NCBI GenBank assembly: GCA_016793775.1
Contig: JAEULK010000055.1
Span: 1-35,373 of the forward strand
Reading direction: 5' to 3'
From: Sphingopyxis sp.
GTDB lineage: Bacteria > Pseudomonadota > Alphaproteobacteria > Sphingomonadales > Sphingomonadaceae
Length of the DNA stretch: 35,373 nt
Made by a program: the position numbers and the translations under genes. This document shows positions 7,710-16,852 of the stretch, in pieces. The first letter of the stretch is position 1, and each line of letters opens with the position of its first letter. The notes below the pieces were generated by a model, which worked only from the letters and a program-made list of their open reading frames with translations, had not been told where the DNA came from and searched no databases.

Positions 7710-8599
7710 TGCGAAGCCTGGCGCTGACGGGGGCGCTGACCGGTGCGCTGCTGCTGGCCGGATGCGCGGCGACGGGTACCGAACCCGTTGCGGCCTTTGC
7801 GGCCGTTCCGCCCGCACCGACAAACGCCGTCCCGCCGCAGTTCCAATATCTCTATGGATCGGGCGAAGGCGGCGCGGTCGCGCTTGGCGTTTTTCATTCT
7901 TTGATTGCCTATGTCACCGAACAGGCCGCGAAACGCCCGACGGATTCGGTCGTTCTGGCCGCCGATTCGGCGATGCGCGGCGCGAGCTGGGCGCCATGCG
8001 GCGACAAACCGCTCGCGGTCGTGTTCGACGTCGACGAGACGCTGATCCAGAATCTGGGGTTCGAGGCGCGCGCCGCGACGGGCGAAGCCTATGACCAGGC
8101 GCGCTGGTCGCGCTGGGAACAGAGCGGCGACAAGGCGGTCGCGGCGATGCCGGGCGCGGTCCATGCGGTCGACGACCTGCGCAAGCTGGGCGTGACCGTC
8201 GTTTTCAACAGCAACCGCAGCAGCGCCAACGCCGCCGGCACGGTCGCCGCAATCAAGGCAGCGGGACTTGGCGAGGCCCGCCACGGCGAGACCCTGTTCC
8301 TGAAGGGCGACGATAGCTTGGGGTCGGCGAAGGACGGTCGGCGCGCGATCATCGCCAGCCGCTTTTGCGTCGTCGCGATGGTGGGCGACCAGCTCGGCGA
8401 CTTTTCCGACCTGTTCGCGGCCGTCAAACCGGTGGCCGAACGCCGCGACCTTGCGATCCACAGCTCGGCTGCGGGCAAATGGGGCAAGGGCTGGTTTATT
8501 GTTCCCAACCCCGTCTACGGCTCCGCGCTCGCGGGCGATCAGGACGCGGTTTTTCCGGCCGACAAGAGATGGGCCGACCCGGCCGAGGAGAAGAAATAA
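7709..8599 (+). CDS. Lipoprotein acid phosphatase, e(P4)/class C (HAD, acid phosphatase class B superfamily)
   Basis: The 296-residue protein has a lipoprotein signal with lipobox LLLAGC (lipidated C19). The enzyme domain carries the DDDD signature of e(P4)-type acid phosphatases and 5'-nucleotidases: FDVDET with D107 and D109, and GDQLGDF with D227 and D231. Such enzymes dephosphorylate nucleotides or NMN outside the cytoplasm, anchored to the outer membrane. The gene lies between the two CoA-transferase subunit genes. Its ATG overlaps the scoA stop by one base (TGATG), and its TAA overlaps the scoB ATG by one base, so all three are one transcript and probably translationally coupled. A cytoplasmic enzyme operon interrupted by an exported phosphatase is unusual. 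Confidence 0.88.
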   Translation: MRSLALTGALTGALLLAGCAATGTEPVAAFAAVPPAPTNAVPPQFQYLYGSGEGGAVALGVFHSLIAYVTEQAAKRPTDSVVLAADSAMRGASWAPCGDKPLAVVFDVDETLIQNLGFEARAATGEAYDQARWSRWEQSGDKAVAAMPGAVHAVDDLRKLGVTVVFNSNRSSANAAGTVAAIKAAGLGEARHGETLFLKGDDSLGSAKDGRRAIIASRFCVVAMVGDQLGDFSDLFAAVKPVAERRDLAIHSSAAGKWGKGWFIVPNPVYGSALAGDQDAVFPADKRWADPAEEKK

Positions 8600-9234
8600 T
8601 GCCCTGGACGCGCGACGATATGGCGGCACGCGCCGCGAAGGAACTGCAGGATGGCTATTACGTCAACCTCGGCATCGGCATCCCGACCTTGGTCGCGAAC
8701 CATATCCCCGCCGGGATGACGGTAACGCTCCAGTCCGAAAACGGCATGCTCGGCATCGGGCCCTTCCCGCTTGAGGGCGAGGAGGATGCCGACCTGATCA
8801 ACGCAGGCAAGCAGACGATCAGCGAGCTGCCGCAATCGGCCTATTTCTCCAGCGCCGACAGTTTCGCGATGATCCGCGGCGGGCACATCGACCTGACGGT
8901 GCTGGGCGCGATGGAGATCGCCGAGAATGGCGACATCGCCAACTGGATGATCCCCGGCAAGATGATCAAGGGCATGGGCGGCGCGATGGACCTGGTCGCC
9001 GGGGTCAAGAAGATCATCGTCGTGATGGAGCATAACGCCAAGGACGGCAGCCCGAAGTTCATCCCGGCGTGCACGCTGCCCCTGACCGGCCAGAATGTCG
9101 TCGACATGATCATCACCGACCTCGCAGTGTTCAAGCGCGACGACCATGACAGCCCGTTCCGGCTGATCGAGCTGGCGCCGGGCGTGACAGCCGAGGAAGT
9201 CGCCGAAAAGACGACGGCGCATTATATTGCCTGA
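8599..9234 (+). CDS. scoB: 3-oxoacid CoA-transferase subunit B
   Basis: The 211-residue beta subunit of the succinyl-CoA:3-ketoacid CoA-transferase carries the catalytic glutamate E47 in the SENGMLGIG motif, which forms the glutamyl-CoA thioester. The N-terminal [10 protein letters not shown] loop and the [14 protein letters not shown] and [13 protein letters not shown] motifs are characteristic. It pairs with the product of the gene at 6999-7709. Its length is normal for a ScoB/AtoA/PcaJ subunit. The start overlaps the phosphatase stop by one base and the 3' end overlaps the following membrane-protein gene by eight bases. Confidence 0.93.
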   Translation: MPWTRDDMAARAAKELQDGYYVNLGIGIPTLVANHIPAGMTVTLQSENGMLGIGPFPLEGEEDADLINAGKQTISELPQSAYFSSADSFAMIRGGHIDLTVLGAMEIAENGDIANWMIPGKMIKGMGGAMDLVAGVKKIIVVMEHNAKDGSPKFIPACTLPLTGQNVVDMIITDLAVFKRDDHDSPFRLIELAPGVTAEEVAEKTTAHYIA

Positions 9235-9682
9235 CGTCGCGGCGAACCCCGGCTCGACCTGGCTGATCGTCGGCGGGTGGTTGTCGGTGGTCGCGGCGCT
9301 GCTGCATATCGCCTGTATCTTCGGCGGACCCGACTGGTATCGATTCTTCGGCGCCGGCGAAGACATGGCGCGCGCCGCCGAGTGCGGGATGTGGACCCCG
9401 GCCGCGATCACGATGGTGATCGCCACGGTGCTGCTGATCTGGGCAGCCTTCGCCTTTTCAGGCGCGGGATGGCTGCCGCGCCTGCCGTTGCTGCGCACCG
9501 GGCTGGTCGCGATCACCGCCATCTATCTGCTGCGCGGGCTGGCCTTCGTGCCGATGAACCTGTGGCGCCCGGCGCACAGCGACAGCTTCGCGGTCTGGTC
9601 GTCGGCGATCGTCCTTGCCTATGGCATCGTCTATGCGGTCGGCACTTGCCGCGCCTGGCCGCATCTGGCGCCCGGCGCCTGA
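9227..9682 (+). CDS. Small four-helix membrane protein of unknown function
   Basis: The 151-residue frame begins with TTG at 9227, overlapping the scoB stop; no later ATG in frame leaves the first hydrophobic helix intact. Four hydrophobic segments are visible, at about residues 12-32, 56-78, 88-108 and 120-140. A conserved-looking [17 protein letters not shown] loop follows the first helix. This layout resembles small uncharacterised inner-membrane proteins of proteobacteria. Position and overlap make it the last gene of the CoA-transferase operon. No enzymatic motif is seen. The start codon is the weakest part of the call. Confidence 0.7.
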   Translation: MPDVAANPGSTWLIVGGWLSVVAALLHIACIFGGPDWYRFFGAGEDMARAAECGMWTPAAITMVIATVLLIWAAFAFSGAGWLPRLPLLRTGLVAITAIYLLRGLAFVPMNLWRPAHSDSFAVWSSAIVLAYGIVYAVGTCRAWPHLAPGA

Positions 9683-9755
9683 GCGAGGGTGACGGCGGCA
9701 CAAGTCGCCGCTAAGACGGCGCCCAAACAAAAGGTCGCAGTTGATCCCTGACACC

Positions 9756-11036
9756 ATGAAACGCATTTTTATCGTCCTGTTCGCGGTCGCCGTGCTGGGC
9801 CTGGCCGGCTGGCTCGGCCTTCGTGCCCTTGGCGGCGAACACCCGCTCGCCAGCGTTGCCATTCCGATGAGCGCGCCCCAGGATTTGCCCGACACCCCCG
9901 CCGAGTGGCACGGTCGGATCGACTATCGCGCGCTCGACGGGCAATTGGCCGACCTGTCGCGGCGCCCCGAAATGGCGGGCCTCGCTGTGGCGGTGGTCGA
10001 GGACGGCAAGCTGACCTTCGTCCGTACCTATGGCGTTTCGGACAGCACGACCGGCGCGCCGGTCACCCCGAACACACTGTTCCGCTGGGCCTCGGTATCG
10101 AAGACCGCGACCGGCGTGCTGGCGGCCGCGCTCGCCAATGACGGGCGCGTCGATCTGAACCGCCCGGTGGCCAGCTGGCGCACGTCGCTGCGCCTGCCCG
10201 GCGGTGCCGAGGAAAAGATCAGCATCGGCGACCTGCTCGCGCAGCGCACCGGCCTCACCAAAAACGCTTATGACGAAAAGCTGGAGGAAGGGCAGGACCC
10301 CGCACTGCTGCGCATGGGTCTGTCCACCGCGCCGCTGCAATGCGAACCCGGCACCTGCCACACCTATCAGAATATCGCTTTCGATACCGCGAGCGAGATT
10401 TTGGCGCAGGCCGCGAACGAGCCTTTCGCCGACGCGGTCGAGGACCGCTTCTTCCGCCCGCTCGGCATGGTCAGCGCGGGTTACGGCATGGCGCGGCTGA
10501 CCGGCGCCAAGGATTGGGCGCGGCCGCACCGCAACGGGCAGCATGTCCGCGGGGTCAAGGAATCCTATTGGCGCGTTCCCGCCGCGGCCGGGGTCGAAAG
10601 CGATATCGTCGATTTTGCGACCTGGATGCAGGCGATGATGGGCGCGCGGCCGGACATCTTGCCGAACGCGGCGTTGCAGATCGCGCACCGCCCGCGCGTC
10701 GGCACGGCGCGGCTCTATGGCGGGGCGCTGCGCCAGGCCACGGGCGACGCGGGCTATGGCCTCGGCTGGCGCAGCTTCACTTATGACGGCCACCGGCTCG
10801 AAGGCCATTCGGGCGCGGTGTCGGGCTATCGCGCCACCATGATTTTCGAACCGTCGACGCGGACCGGCGTTGTCGCCATGTGGAACAGCGACTGGGGCTT
10901 CCCCTTCCGCATCCCCTTTGCGGCGATCGACAGCTATCACAAGCGCGCGGGCGCGAACTGGCTCGACCTCAGCGAATTGCCCCCGGCCGCCGGCGGCGCG
11001 CCCAAAACGATCGCACCGGTCGATCTTGCCCACTGA
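9756..11036 (+). CDS. Serine hydrolase, beta-lactamase class C/penicillin-binding-protein-like family
   Basis: The 426-residue protein has an N-terminal hydrophobic signal or anchor (residues about 4-24) and then the beta-lactamase (class C)/esterase fold. Motifs are SVSK with S113 and K116 (SxxK nucleophile pair), YQN at 204-206 (YxN) and HSG at 351-353 in place of the KTG triad. HxG in the third motif is common in the esterase and peptidase branch, so true beta-lactamase activity should not be assumed. The ATG at 9756 opens directly into the signal segment; a TTG at 9741 would add five residues. It probably acts in the periplasm on peptides or esters. It stands alone between the CoA-transferase operon and the epimerase gene. 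Confidence 0.87.
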   Translation: MKRIFIVLFAVAVLGLAGWLGLRALGGEHPLASVAIPMSAPQDLPDTPAEWHGRIDYRALDGQLADLSRRPEMAGLAVAVVEDGKLTFVRTYGVSDSTTGAPVTPNTLFRWASVSKTATGVLAAALANDGRVDLNRPVASWRTSLRLPGGAEEKISIGDLLAQRTGLTKNAYDEKLEEGQDPALLRMGLSTAPLQCEPGTCHTYQNIAFDTASEILAQAANEPFADAVEDRFFRPLGMVSAGYGMARLTGAKDWARPHRNGQHVRGVKESYWRVPAAAGVESDIVDFATWMQAMMGARPDILPNAALQIAHRPRVGTARLYGGALRQATGDAGYGLGWRSFTYDGHRLEGHSGAVSGYRATMIFEPSTRTGVVAMWNSDWGFPFRIPFAAIDSYHKRAGANWLDLSELPPAAGGAPKTIAPVDLAH

Positions 11037-11086
11037 CCCGCCGCCTGTGTATTAGGCCCGCAACGCAGAGCAGAGGAGAATGAGAA

Positions 11087-12064
11087 ATGCGCGTGTTGCT
11101 GACCGGATCGTCGGGCTGGCTCGGGCGCTATCTCGCGCCGCTGCTCACCCGGAACGGCCATGACGTGACCGGGTTCGACGTCGTGCCCGGCGCCGACACG
11201 CAAGTGATCGGGACCGTTGCCGACCGCGCGCTCGTCGAACGGACGATCGGCGAACATGGCATTGACGCCATCATTCATGGCGGTGCGCTGCACAAGCCCG
11301 ACATCGTCCGTTATCCGCGCCAGGCGTTCATCGACGTCAATGTGACCGGTACGCTCAACCTGATCGAGGCCGCGGTCGCGGCGGGCCACGACCGTTTCCT
11401 CTTCACCTCGACCACCTCGCTGATGGTGCGCGCCGACGTGCGCGAAGGCGCGGGTAAAGCTGGAGCGTGGTGGATGGACGAGGATTTCGGCCCGATCGAG
11501 CCGCGCAATATCTATGGCGTCACCAAACTCGCCGCCGAGCAGGCATGCCGGCTCGTCCACCGCGAGCATGGCATCGATGTCGCGATCCTGCGCACCGGGC
11601 GCTTTTTCCCCGAGGATGACGACACGCATGCGGTGCCGAGCGGCCCGAATCTCAAGGCCAATGAGTTGCTCAACCGCCGCCTGACGGTCGAAGATGCGGC
11701 GGCGGCGCATCTCGCCGCGCTGGAGGCGGCGCCGCAAATCGGCTGCGACACCTTCATCCTCTCCGCCCCGCCGCCCTTCGCGCGCGAGGAGGCCGAGGAA
11801 CTGGCGCGCGATGCCCGCGCCGTGATCGCGCGGCACCATCCCGACGCCGCCGAGCTTTACGCCGCCGCGGGCTGGGTGCTGCCCGAGACGATCGACCGGG
11901 TGTACGACCCGTCGCGCGCCGAGCGCCGCTTCGGCTGGCGCGCGGCGACCGATTTCGGCAGCATGCTGACTGCGCTGCGCGACGGCACCGAACTGCCCTT
12001 CGCGCACGACCCCGATTACACCTCCCCCCTCGTCGCCCGGGAGCGCGAAGCATGTATGTGCTGA
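11087..12064 (+). CDS. NAD-dependent epimerase/dehydratase (extended SDR)
   Basis: The 325-residue protein is an extended short-chain dehydrogenase. The N-terminal NAD-binding motif GSSGWLG (residues 7-13) and the active-site Y143/K147 pair in YGVTK are clear. The C-terminal part (from about 170) is the substrate domain of nucleotide-sugar epimerases and related enzymes. A good ribosome binding site (AGAGGAG) precedes the ATG. Its 3' end overlaps the glutathione S-transferase gene by 13 bases, so the two are co-transcribed. No sugar-nucleotide pathway genes are nearby, so the substrate cannot be named. Confidence 0.88.
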   Translation: MRVLLTGSSGWLGRYLAPLLTRNGHDVTGFDVVPGADTQVIGTVADRALVERTIGEHGIDAIIHGGALHKPDIVRYPRQAFIDVNVTGTLNLIEAAVAAGHDRFLFTSTTSLMVRADVREGAGKAGAWWMDEDFGPIEPRNIYGVTKLAAEQACRLVHREHGIDVAILRTGRFFPEDDDTHAVPSGPNLKANELLNRRLTVEDAAAAHLAALEAAPQIGCDTFILSAPPPFAREEAEELARDARAVIARHHPDAAELYAAAGWVLPETIDRVYDPSRAERRFGWRAATDFGSMLTALRDGTELPFAHDPDYTSPLVAREREACMC

Positions 12065-12732
12065 TCACCGCCAACCGCAATTATTCGAGCTGGTCGCTGC
12101 GCCCGTGGATGCTGATGCAGGGCCTCGGCATCGCGTTCGATGACCGCATCGAGCCGTTCGCGCAGCCGGTAAATTACGAAGCGTTCCGCAGCTTCTCACC
12201 GACCGGGCAGGTGCCCGCGCTGCTCCACGAAGAGCGGACGATTTACGACTCGCTGGGCATCACGCTCTATCTCGCCGACCGGCATGAGGGTGTGTGGCCG
12301 GGCGATCCCGACGCGCGCGCCTGGGTCCAGTGCGCGACCGCCGAGATGCACAGCGGCTTTGCGGCGCTGCGCAACGACTGCACGATGAATGTCGGGGTGC
12401 GCGTGACGCCGAAGCCGATGTCCGATGCGCTGCGCGCGAATGTGACGCGAATCCGCGAATTGTTCGAGGAGGGGCTGGCGCGCTTCGGTGGGCCTTGGCT
12501 CGCGGGGCCCGATTTCTCCGCGGTCGATGCCTTTTTCGCGCCGGTCGCTTTCCGTATCCGCACCTATGGCCTTGATGTCGGCGCCGGACAGGCGTGGGTC
12601 GACCATATCCTCGCGCATCCGGCGATGCAGGAATGGGAGCGGCAGGCGCTGCTTGAGGAATGGCGCGAAGAGAGCCATGAGGAAGAGCTGGCCGCGGCGG
12701 GGGTGATTACGGCCGATTACCGCACCGGTTAA
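12052..12732 (+). CDS. Glutathione S-transferase family protein
   Basis: The 226-residue protein has an N-terminal thioredoxin-like GST domain (about 1-80) with NYSSWSLRPW at the glutathione-activating position and the cis-proline plus binding motif TGQVPALLHEERTIYDSLGI. An all-helical C-terminal domain follows from about residue 90. The SSWS motif suggests a serine-type catalytic centre as in zeta- and related GSTs. It overlaps the epimerase gene by 13 bases upstream, and its stop overlaps the stop of the convergent crtZ by four bases. It is a probable cytoplasmic detoxification or isomerase enzyme; the substrate is unknown. Confidence 0.88.
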   Translation: MYVLITANRNYSSWSLRPWMLMQGLGIAFDDRIEPFAQPVNYEAFRSFSPTGQVPALLHEERTIYDSLGITLYLADRHEGVWPGDPDARAWVQCATAEMHSGFAALRNDCTMNVGVRVTPKPMSDALRANVTRIRELFEEGLARFGGPWLAGPDFSAVDAFFAPVAFRIRTYGLDVGAGQAWVDHILAHPAMQEWERQALLEEWREESHEEELAAAGVITADYRTG

Positions 12733-13247
12733 TCGGCCAGCGCCTCGCGCACCACCGCAACACCCGCCTCGCGCTGGACTTTCAGCTCGGCCTTCAGCTT
12801 CGCGGGATCGCGCGCAAAGACGAAGCCGAAGCTGACCCCGCCCTCCTTGCCGATCGTCGCATGGTGGAGCTTGTGCGCCTGCACCAGCCGCTTCGCATAG
12901 CCACGGCGCGGGATCCAGCGGAAATAGCGCTGGTGGACGAGGCCGTCGTGCACCAGCGTGTAGATGATGCCGTAGAACAGCACGCCGAGACCGATCCACG
13001 TCCCCGGCTCCCAGGCCGACGAACCCATAATCATCGGGCTGCCGAACGCGAACATCGAAATGCTGAGCGCGGCGCCGAAAATCGCGAAGAGATCGTTCTT
13101 CTCCAGAAGATTGTCGTGCGGCTCGTGATGGTCGCGGTGCCATGCCCAGCCGAAACCGTGCATGATATATTTGTGGCTGCCCCAGGCGACGAATTCCATG
13201 GCCACGACGGTGGCGAGGACGAGCAGGATGACAGCGAATGGCGACAT
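12729..13247 (-). CDS. crtZ: Beta-carotene hydroxylase
   Basis: The 172-residue membrane enzyme belongs to the fatty acid hydroxylase superfamily and hydroxylates the beta-ionone rings of carotenoids to give zeaxanthin. The di-iron histidine boxes are clear: H25xxxxH30, H37xxH40H41, then HDGLVH and HKLHH further on. It has four hydrophobic stretches. The start ATG at 13247 is preferred over the longer frame to 13310, which reads through the divergent promoter region. A consensus TATAAT lies at 13259-13254, only six bases before the start. No other carotenoid genes are nearby. Sphingomonads make hydroxylated carotenoids such as zeaxanthin and nostoxanthin, so a stand-alone crtZ fits. Confidence 0.9.
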   Translation of the reverse strand: MSPFAVILLVLATVVAMEFVAWGSHKYIMHGFGWAWHRDHHEPHDNLLEKNDLFAIFGAALSISMFAFGSPMIMGSSAWEPGTWIGLGVLFYGIIYTLVHDGLVHQRYFRWIPRRGYAKRLVQAHKLHHATIGKEGGVSFGFVFARDPAKLKAELKVQREAGVAVVREALAD

Positions 13248-13253
13248 GCTTTG

Positions 13254-13259
13254 ATTATA
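13254..13259 (-). promoter_or_regulatory. Consensus -10 box immediately before crtZ
   Basis: The minus strand reads TATAAT exactly, ending six bases upstream of the crtZ ATG. If used, transcription would begin at or next to the start codon, giving a leaderless mRNA. No good -35 box is seen at the 17-18 base spacing, so the promoter call is tentative. Confidence 0.4.
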
Positions 13260-13339
13260 ACGCAAGGCGCGCGACCGAAAATTGCGTTTTTGAACGCCAC
13301 TCGCTTGCATTGTTATGCAGTCGGCTTAAGTGAACCCGC

Positions 13340-14770
13340 ATGACTCGGCCCCGCACCCTCTATGAGAAAATCTGGGACGCGCATGTCGTCGAACAGCGCC
13401 CCGACGGTACCGCCCTGATCTTCATCGACCGCCATCTCGTCCATGAAGTCACCAGCCCGCAGGCGTTTGCCGGACTTCGCGCGAGCGGGCGCATCGTGCG
13501 CCGCCCCGACCTGACGCTCGCGGTGCCCGATCATAATCTGCCGACCACCGCCCGCAGGGATGCAAGCGGGCACAGGCTGCCGATCGCCGACGCCGAAAGC
13601 GCGGCACAGCTTGCGGCGCTCGAGAAAAACGCCCCAGAGTTCGGCATCCGCTATATCGACGCGGTCGCGCCCGAGCAGGGTATCGTCCATGTCGTCGGTC
13701 CGGAACAGGGCTTTTCGCTGCCTGGCACGACGATCGTCTGCGGCGACAGCCACACCGCCTGCCACGGCGGCATCGGCGCGCTCGCCTTCGGCATCGGGAC
13801 GAGCGAGGTCGAGCATGTGCTGGCGACGCAGACCTTGCTGCTCCAGCCGTCGAAAGCGATGGAAGTCCGCGTCGAGGGCGAGGTCGGTCCGGGCGTTTCG
13901 GCCAAGGACATCATCCTCCACATCACCGGCACCATCGGCGCCGCAGGGGGTACCGGCCATGTCATCGAATATACCGGCAGCGCGATCCGGAGCCTCAGCA
14001 TCGAGGGCCGGCTGACGATCAGCAACATGGCCATCGAAGGCGGCGCACGCGCCGGGCTGATCGCGCCCGACGAGACGACCTTCGAATATCTCAAGGGCCG
14101 CCCCTATGCGCCCAAGGGTGCCGACTGGGACGCCGCGGTCGCTTATTGGAAGAGCCTGACGACCGATCCGGGCGCGACCTATGACAAGGTGGTGGTGATC
14201 GACGCCGCCGATATCGCGCCGAGCGTCACCTGGGGTACCAGCCCCGAGGATGTCGTGCCGATCACCGGCGTCGTTCCCGACCCTGCGAGCTTCGCCGATC
14301 CATCCAAACAGGTCGCCGCCGCCAAGTCGCTGGCGTACATGGGTCTCGAACCCGGCACGCGGATGCAGGATGTGCCGGTCGAGAATATCTTCATCGGCAG
14401 TTGCACCAACAGCCGCATCGAGGACATGCGCGCCGCCGCCGCGGTCATCAAGGGCCGCAAAAAGGCCGCGAACGTCAAATGGGCGATCGTCGTCCCCGGC
14501 TCGGGGCTGGTGAAGGCACAGGCCGAAGCCGAGGGGCTCGACCGCATCTTCACCGACGCCGGCCTCGAGTGGCGCGAGCCCGGCTGTTCGGCCTGTCTCG
14601 CGATGAACCCCGACAAGGTGCCCGCGGGCGAACGCTGCGCCTCGACGAGCAACCGCAACTTCGTCGGCCGCCAGGGTCCGGGCAGCCGCACCCACCTCGT
14701 CAGCCCCGCGATGGCGGCGGCGGCGGCGGTGACGGGCAGGCTCACCGACGTGCGGGAGCTGATCGCATGA
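13340..14770 (+). CDS. leuC: 3-isopropylmalate dehydratase large subunit
   Basis: The 476-residue LeuC is the catalytic large subunit of isopropylmalate isomerase in leucine biosynthesis, converting 2-isopropylmalate to 3-isopropylmalate. It binds a [4Fe-4S] cluster through C355 in GSCTNSR and C416/C419 in [11 protein letters not shown]. The aconitase-family motifs [11 protein letters not shown] and GIGTSEVEH are also present. It partners LeuD, encoded next with a four-base ATGA overlap. The length is normal. The start lies downstream of a 92-base gap shared with divergent crtZ. No leader-peptide attenuator could be recognised. Confidence 0.97.
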   Translation: MTRPRTLYEKIWDAHVVEQRPDGTALIFIDRHLVHEVTSPQAFAGLRASGRIVRRPDLTLAVPDHNLPTTARRDASGHRLPIADAESAAQLAALEKNAPEFGIRYIDAVAPEQGIVHVVGPEQGFSLPGTTIVCGDSHTACHGGIGALAFGIGTSEVEHVLATQTLLLQPSKAMEVRVEGEVGPGVSAKDIILHITGTIGAAGGTGHVIEYTGSAIRSLSIEGRLTISNMAIEGGARAGLIAPDETTFEYLKGRPYAPKGADWDAAVAYWKSLTTDPGATYDKVVVIDAADIAPSVTWGTSPEDVVPITGVVPDPASFADPSKQVAAAKSLAYMGLEPGTRMQDVPVENIFIGSCTNSRIEDMRAAAAVIKGRKKAANVKWAIVVPGSGLVKAQAEAEGLDRIFTDAGLEWREPGCSACLAMNPDKVPAGERCASTSNRNFVGRQGPGSRTHLVSPAMAAAAAVTGRLTDVRELIA

Positions 14771-15357
14771 CCCCGCTGAACGAAGTCGATGGCCGCGCTA
14801 TTCCGTTGGGCCTCAAGAATATCGACACCGACGTCATCATTCCCGCGCATTGGCTGAAGACCACGAGCCGCGAGGGCATGGGCAAGGGGGCGTTCGAGGG
14901 CCTGCGTGCCGATCCCGCCAATCTGTTCGATAATCCGCCCTATCAGGGTGCGCCGATCCTGATCGCGGGTGACAATTTCGGTTGTGGGTCGAGCCGCGAG
15001 CATGCCGCTTGGGCACTTGGCGATCTGGGCATTCGTGTCGTCATCGCGCCGAGCTATTCGGACATTTTCTCAGGCAATGCGGTCAAGAACGGCATATTGC
15101 CCGTCGTGCTGCCGCAGGCGGCGATCGACCGGCTGATGGAGGTTGCGGCGACCGATCCGGTGCATATCGACCTGGAAAACCAGACGGTGACGACGATGTT
15201 CCAGGACCGCTTTACCTTCGACATCGACCCGTTCCGCAAGATGTGCCTGCTCGAGGGGCTCGACGAGATTTCGCTGACCGAGAAGAGCGACGCCGCCATC
15301 GGCGACTATGAACAGAAACTCGACGCCGAACGCCCGTGGATGCGACCCGCAGCATAA
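14767..15357 (+). CDS. leuD: 3-isopropylmalate dehydratase small subunit
   Basis: The 196-residue LeuD forms the swivelling substrate-recognition domain of isopropylmalate isomerase. Typical motifs are [14 protein letters not shown] near the N-terminus, [13 protein letters not shown], and [21 protein letters not shown] (two joined motifs). The start overlaps the leuC stop (ATGA), so the subunits are co-translated. It is followed 18 bases later by a quinone-oxidoreductase gene. leuB is not seen in the window. Confidence 0.96.
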   Translation: MTPLNEVDGRAIPLGLKNIDTDVIIPAHWLKTTSREGMGKGAFEGLRADPANLFDNPPYQGAPILIAGDNFGCGSSREHAAWALGDLGIRVVIAPSYSDIFSGNAVKNGILPVVLPQAAIDRLMEVAATDPVHIDLENQTVTTMFQDRFTFDIDPFRKMCLLEGLDEISLTEKSDAAIGDYEQKLDAERPWMRPAA

Positions 15358-15375
15358 CAGCAATAAGAGGAGAAG

Positions 15376-16374
15376 ATGATGAAGGCTCTCTTGTCGACCG
15401 CCACCGGCGGCCCCGAAACGCTGACGCTGGGCGAACTGCCGCGCCCGACCGCGGGGGCCGGACAGATCGTGATCGACGTGAAGGCCTGTGCGGTCAATTT
15501 CCCCGACACATTGATGATCGTCGATAAATATCAGTTCCGCCCCGAACGCCCCTTCGCTCCCGGCGGCGAGGTCGCGGGGCTGGTTGCCGAGGTCGGCGAC
15601 GGCGTGACCGAGTTCAAGGTCGGCGACCGGGTCATCGCGGGCTGCGGCAACGGCGGCATGGCCGAGGCGATCGCGGTCGCCGTTCATAATGTCTATCATT
15701 TGCCCGACAGCCATGATTTCGCCGACGGCGCCTCGCTGCTGATGACCTATGGCACCAGCATCCACGCGCTCGTCGATCGCGGGCACATCAAGGAAGGCGA
15801 TACGCTGCTCGTCCTCGGCGCCTCGGGCGGCGTCGGCATCGCGGCGGTCGAGTTGGGCAAGGCGTTCGGCGCGCGCGTCGTCGCGGGCGTGTCGAGCGAG
15901 GCAAAGGCCGAGATCGCGCGACAGGCCGGCGCCGACGAGGTCGTGGTCTATGGCTATCAACCGTTCGACAAGGACGGATCGAAGGCGCTCGCCGAAAAGT
16001 TCAAGGCCGCGGTCGGCCCGGGCGGCGCCAATGTCATCTATGACGCGGTCGGCGGCGATTATGCCGAGCCGGCGCTGCGCTCGATTGCTTGGGAAGGCCG
16101 CTATCTGGTCGTCGGTTTCCCCGCGGGCATCCCGCGCCTGCCGCTCAACCTGACCCTGCTCAAAAGCTGCGATGTGGCCGGCGTCTTCTGGGGCGCCTTC
16201 GTCGCGCGCGAACCCAAGCGCAACCGCGCCAATATCGCGCGGCTGTTCGCACTATGGGAGCAGGGCAAGATCAGCCCGCGCGTCACCGGCACCTATGCGC
16301 TGGCCGACGGCGGCCAGGCGATCGCCAAGCTCGGCGACCGCAGCGCGGTCGGCAAGCTGGTCGTCACCATCTGA
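15376..16374 (+). CDS. NADPH:quinone oxidoreductase family protein (zinc-independent MDR)
   Basis: The 332-residue protein is a medium-chain dehydrogenase/reductase of the quinone oxidoreductase branch. It has the N-terminal GroES-like domain (CAVNFPDTLMI) and a Rossmann domain with the cofactor motif around G148, G151 and G154 (LGASGGVGIAAV). Catalytic zinc ligands are absent, as expected for the branch. AAGAGGAGAAG precedes two adjacent ATGs (15376 and 15379), and either could be used. It lies 18 bases after leuD and may be carried on the leu transcript. Members reduce quinones or enoyl compounds, including acyl-CoA thioesters; the physiological substrate is unknown. Confidence 0.9.
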   Translation: MMKALLSTATGGPETLTLGELPRPTAGAGQIVIDVKACAVNFPDTLMIVDKYQFRPERPFAPGGEVAGLVAEVGDGVTEFKVGDRVIAGCGNGGMAEAIAVAVHNVYHLPDSHDFADGASLLMTYGTSIHALVDRGHIKEGDTLLVLGASGGVGIAAVELGKAFGARVVAGVSSEAKAEIARQAGADEVVVYGYQPFDKDGSKALAEKFKAAVGPGGANVIYDAVGGDYAEPALRSIAWEGRYLVVGFPAGIPRLPLNLTLLKSCDVAGVFWGAFVAREPKRNRANIARLFALWEQGKISPRVTGTYALADGGQAIAKLGDRSAVGKLVVTI

Positions 16375-16458
16375 CCGATCGCATTCGCGGTTAACTCTTT
16401 ATCAGGGGCTGCCCGTTACGGTGCAAGGCGTGACATTAGCGTTTTGCGCAGGGCAGGG

Positions 16459-16761
16459 ATGATGGCGAGCCGCCGACCGACGAGCGACGAACAGAGCGCG
16501 AGCCTCGCGAACATTTCGCGCACCCGCCGCGCACAGCTTGTCGCCGAGTTCGAAGGCGACCTGGGCATCGATTACAAGGCGCGCGCCAAGACGATCGCGG
16601 ATGCCCGCCGCTGGCAGATCATCAAGACGATCATCGTCTGGACGATCGCGCTGATGTTCTTCCTGATCGCCTGCCAGAAATTATGGATGATGGGCCAGGA
16701 CGTCGACGAACCCTTCACCGACCTCAACCCGATACACGATCTGTTCGGCAGCAACGAATAG
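16459..16761 (+). CDS. Small single-pass membrane protein, hypothetical
   Basis: The 100-residue protein has a basic, helix-forming N-terminal half (about residues 1-55, including RTRRAQLVAEFEGD) and one strong transmembrane helix (about 56-78, TIIVWTIALMFFLIAC). A short acidic periplasmic tail follows. Two adjacent ATGs (16459, 16462) follow a GGGCAGGG sequence. It is convergent with sdhA and could be mistaken for an SDH accessory gene, but no family was recognised. The call rests on the membrane topology and its position between two real genes. Confidence 0.6.
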   Translation: MMASRRPTSDEQSASLANISRTRRAQLVAEFEGDLGIDYKARAKTIADARRWQIIKTIIVWTIALMFFLIACQKLWMMGQDVDEPFTDLNPIHDLFGSNE

Positions 16762-16820
16762 GGCGCGCGACGGCGAGCAAGCGGCCGCGCGGCTCAGACT
16801 GACCGGATCGAAAAGGAAGC

Positions 16821-16846
16821 AAAACGGCGAGACCGACGTCTCGCCG
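16821..16846 (-). terminator. Rho-independent terminator of sdhCDA
   Basis: On the minus strand, a perfect 9-base stem (CGGCGAGAC paired with GTCTCGCCG, 16825-16833 and 16838-16846) with a 4-base loop is followed by TTTT and a further T-rich stretch (TTTTGCTTCCTTTT). It begins seven bases after the sdhA stop. It marks the end of the operon and shows that no sdhB is joined to this transcript. Confidence 0.8.
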
Positions 16847-16852
16847 CTGCGA

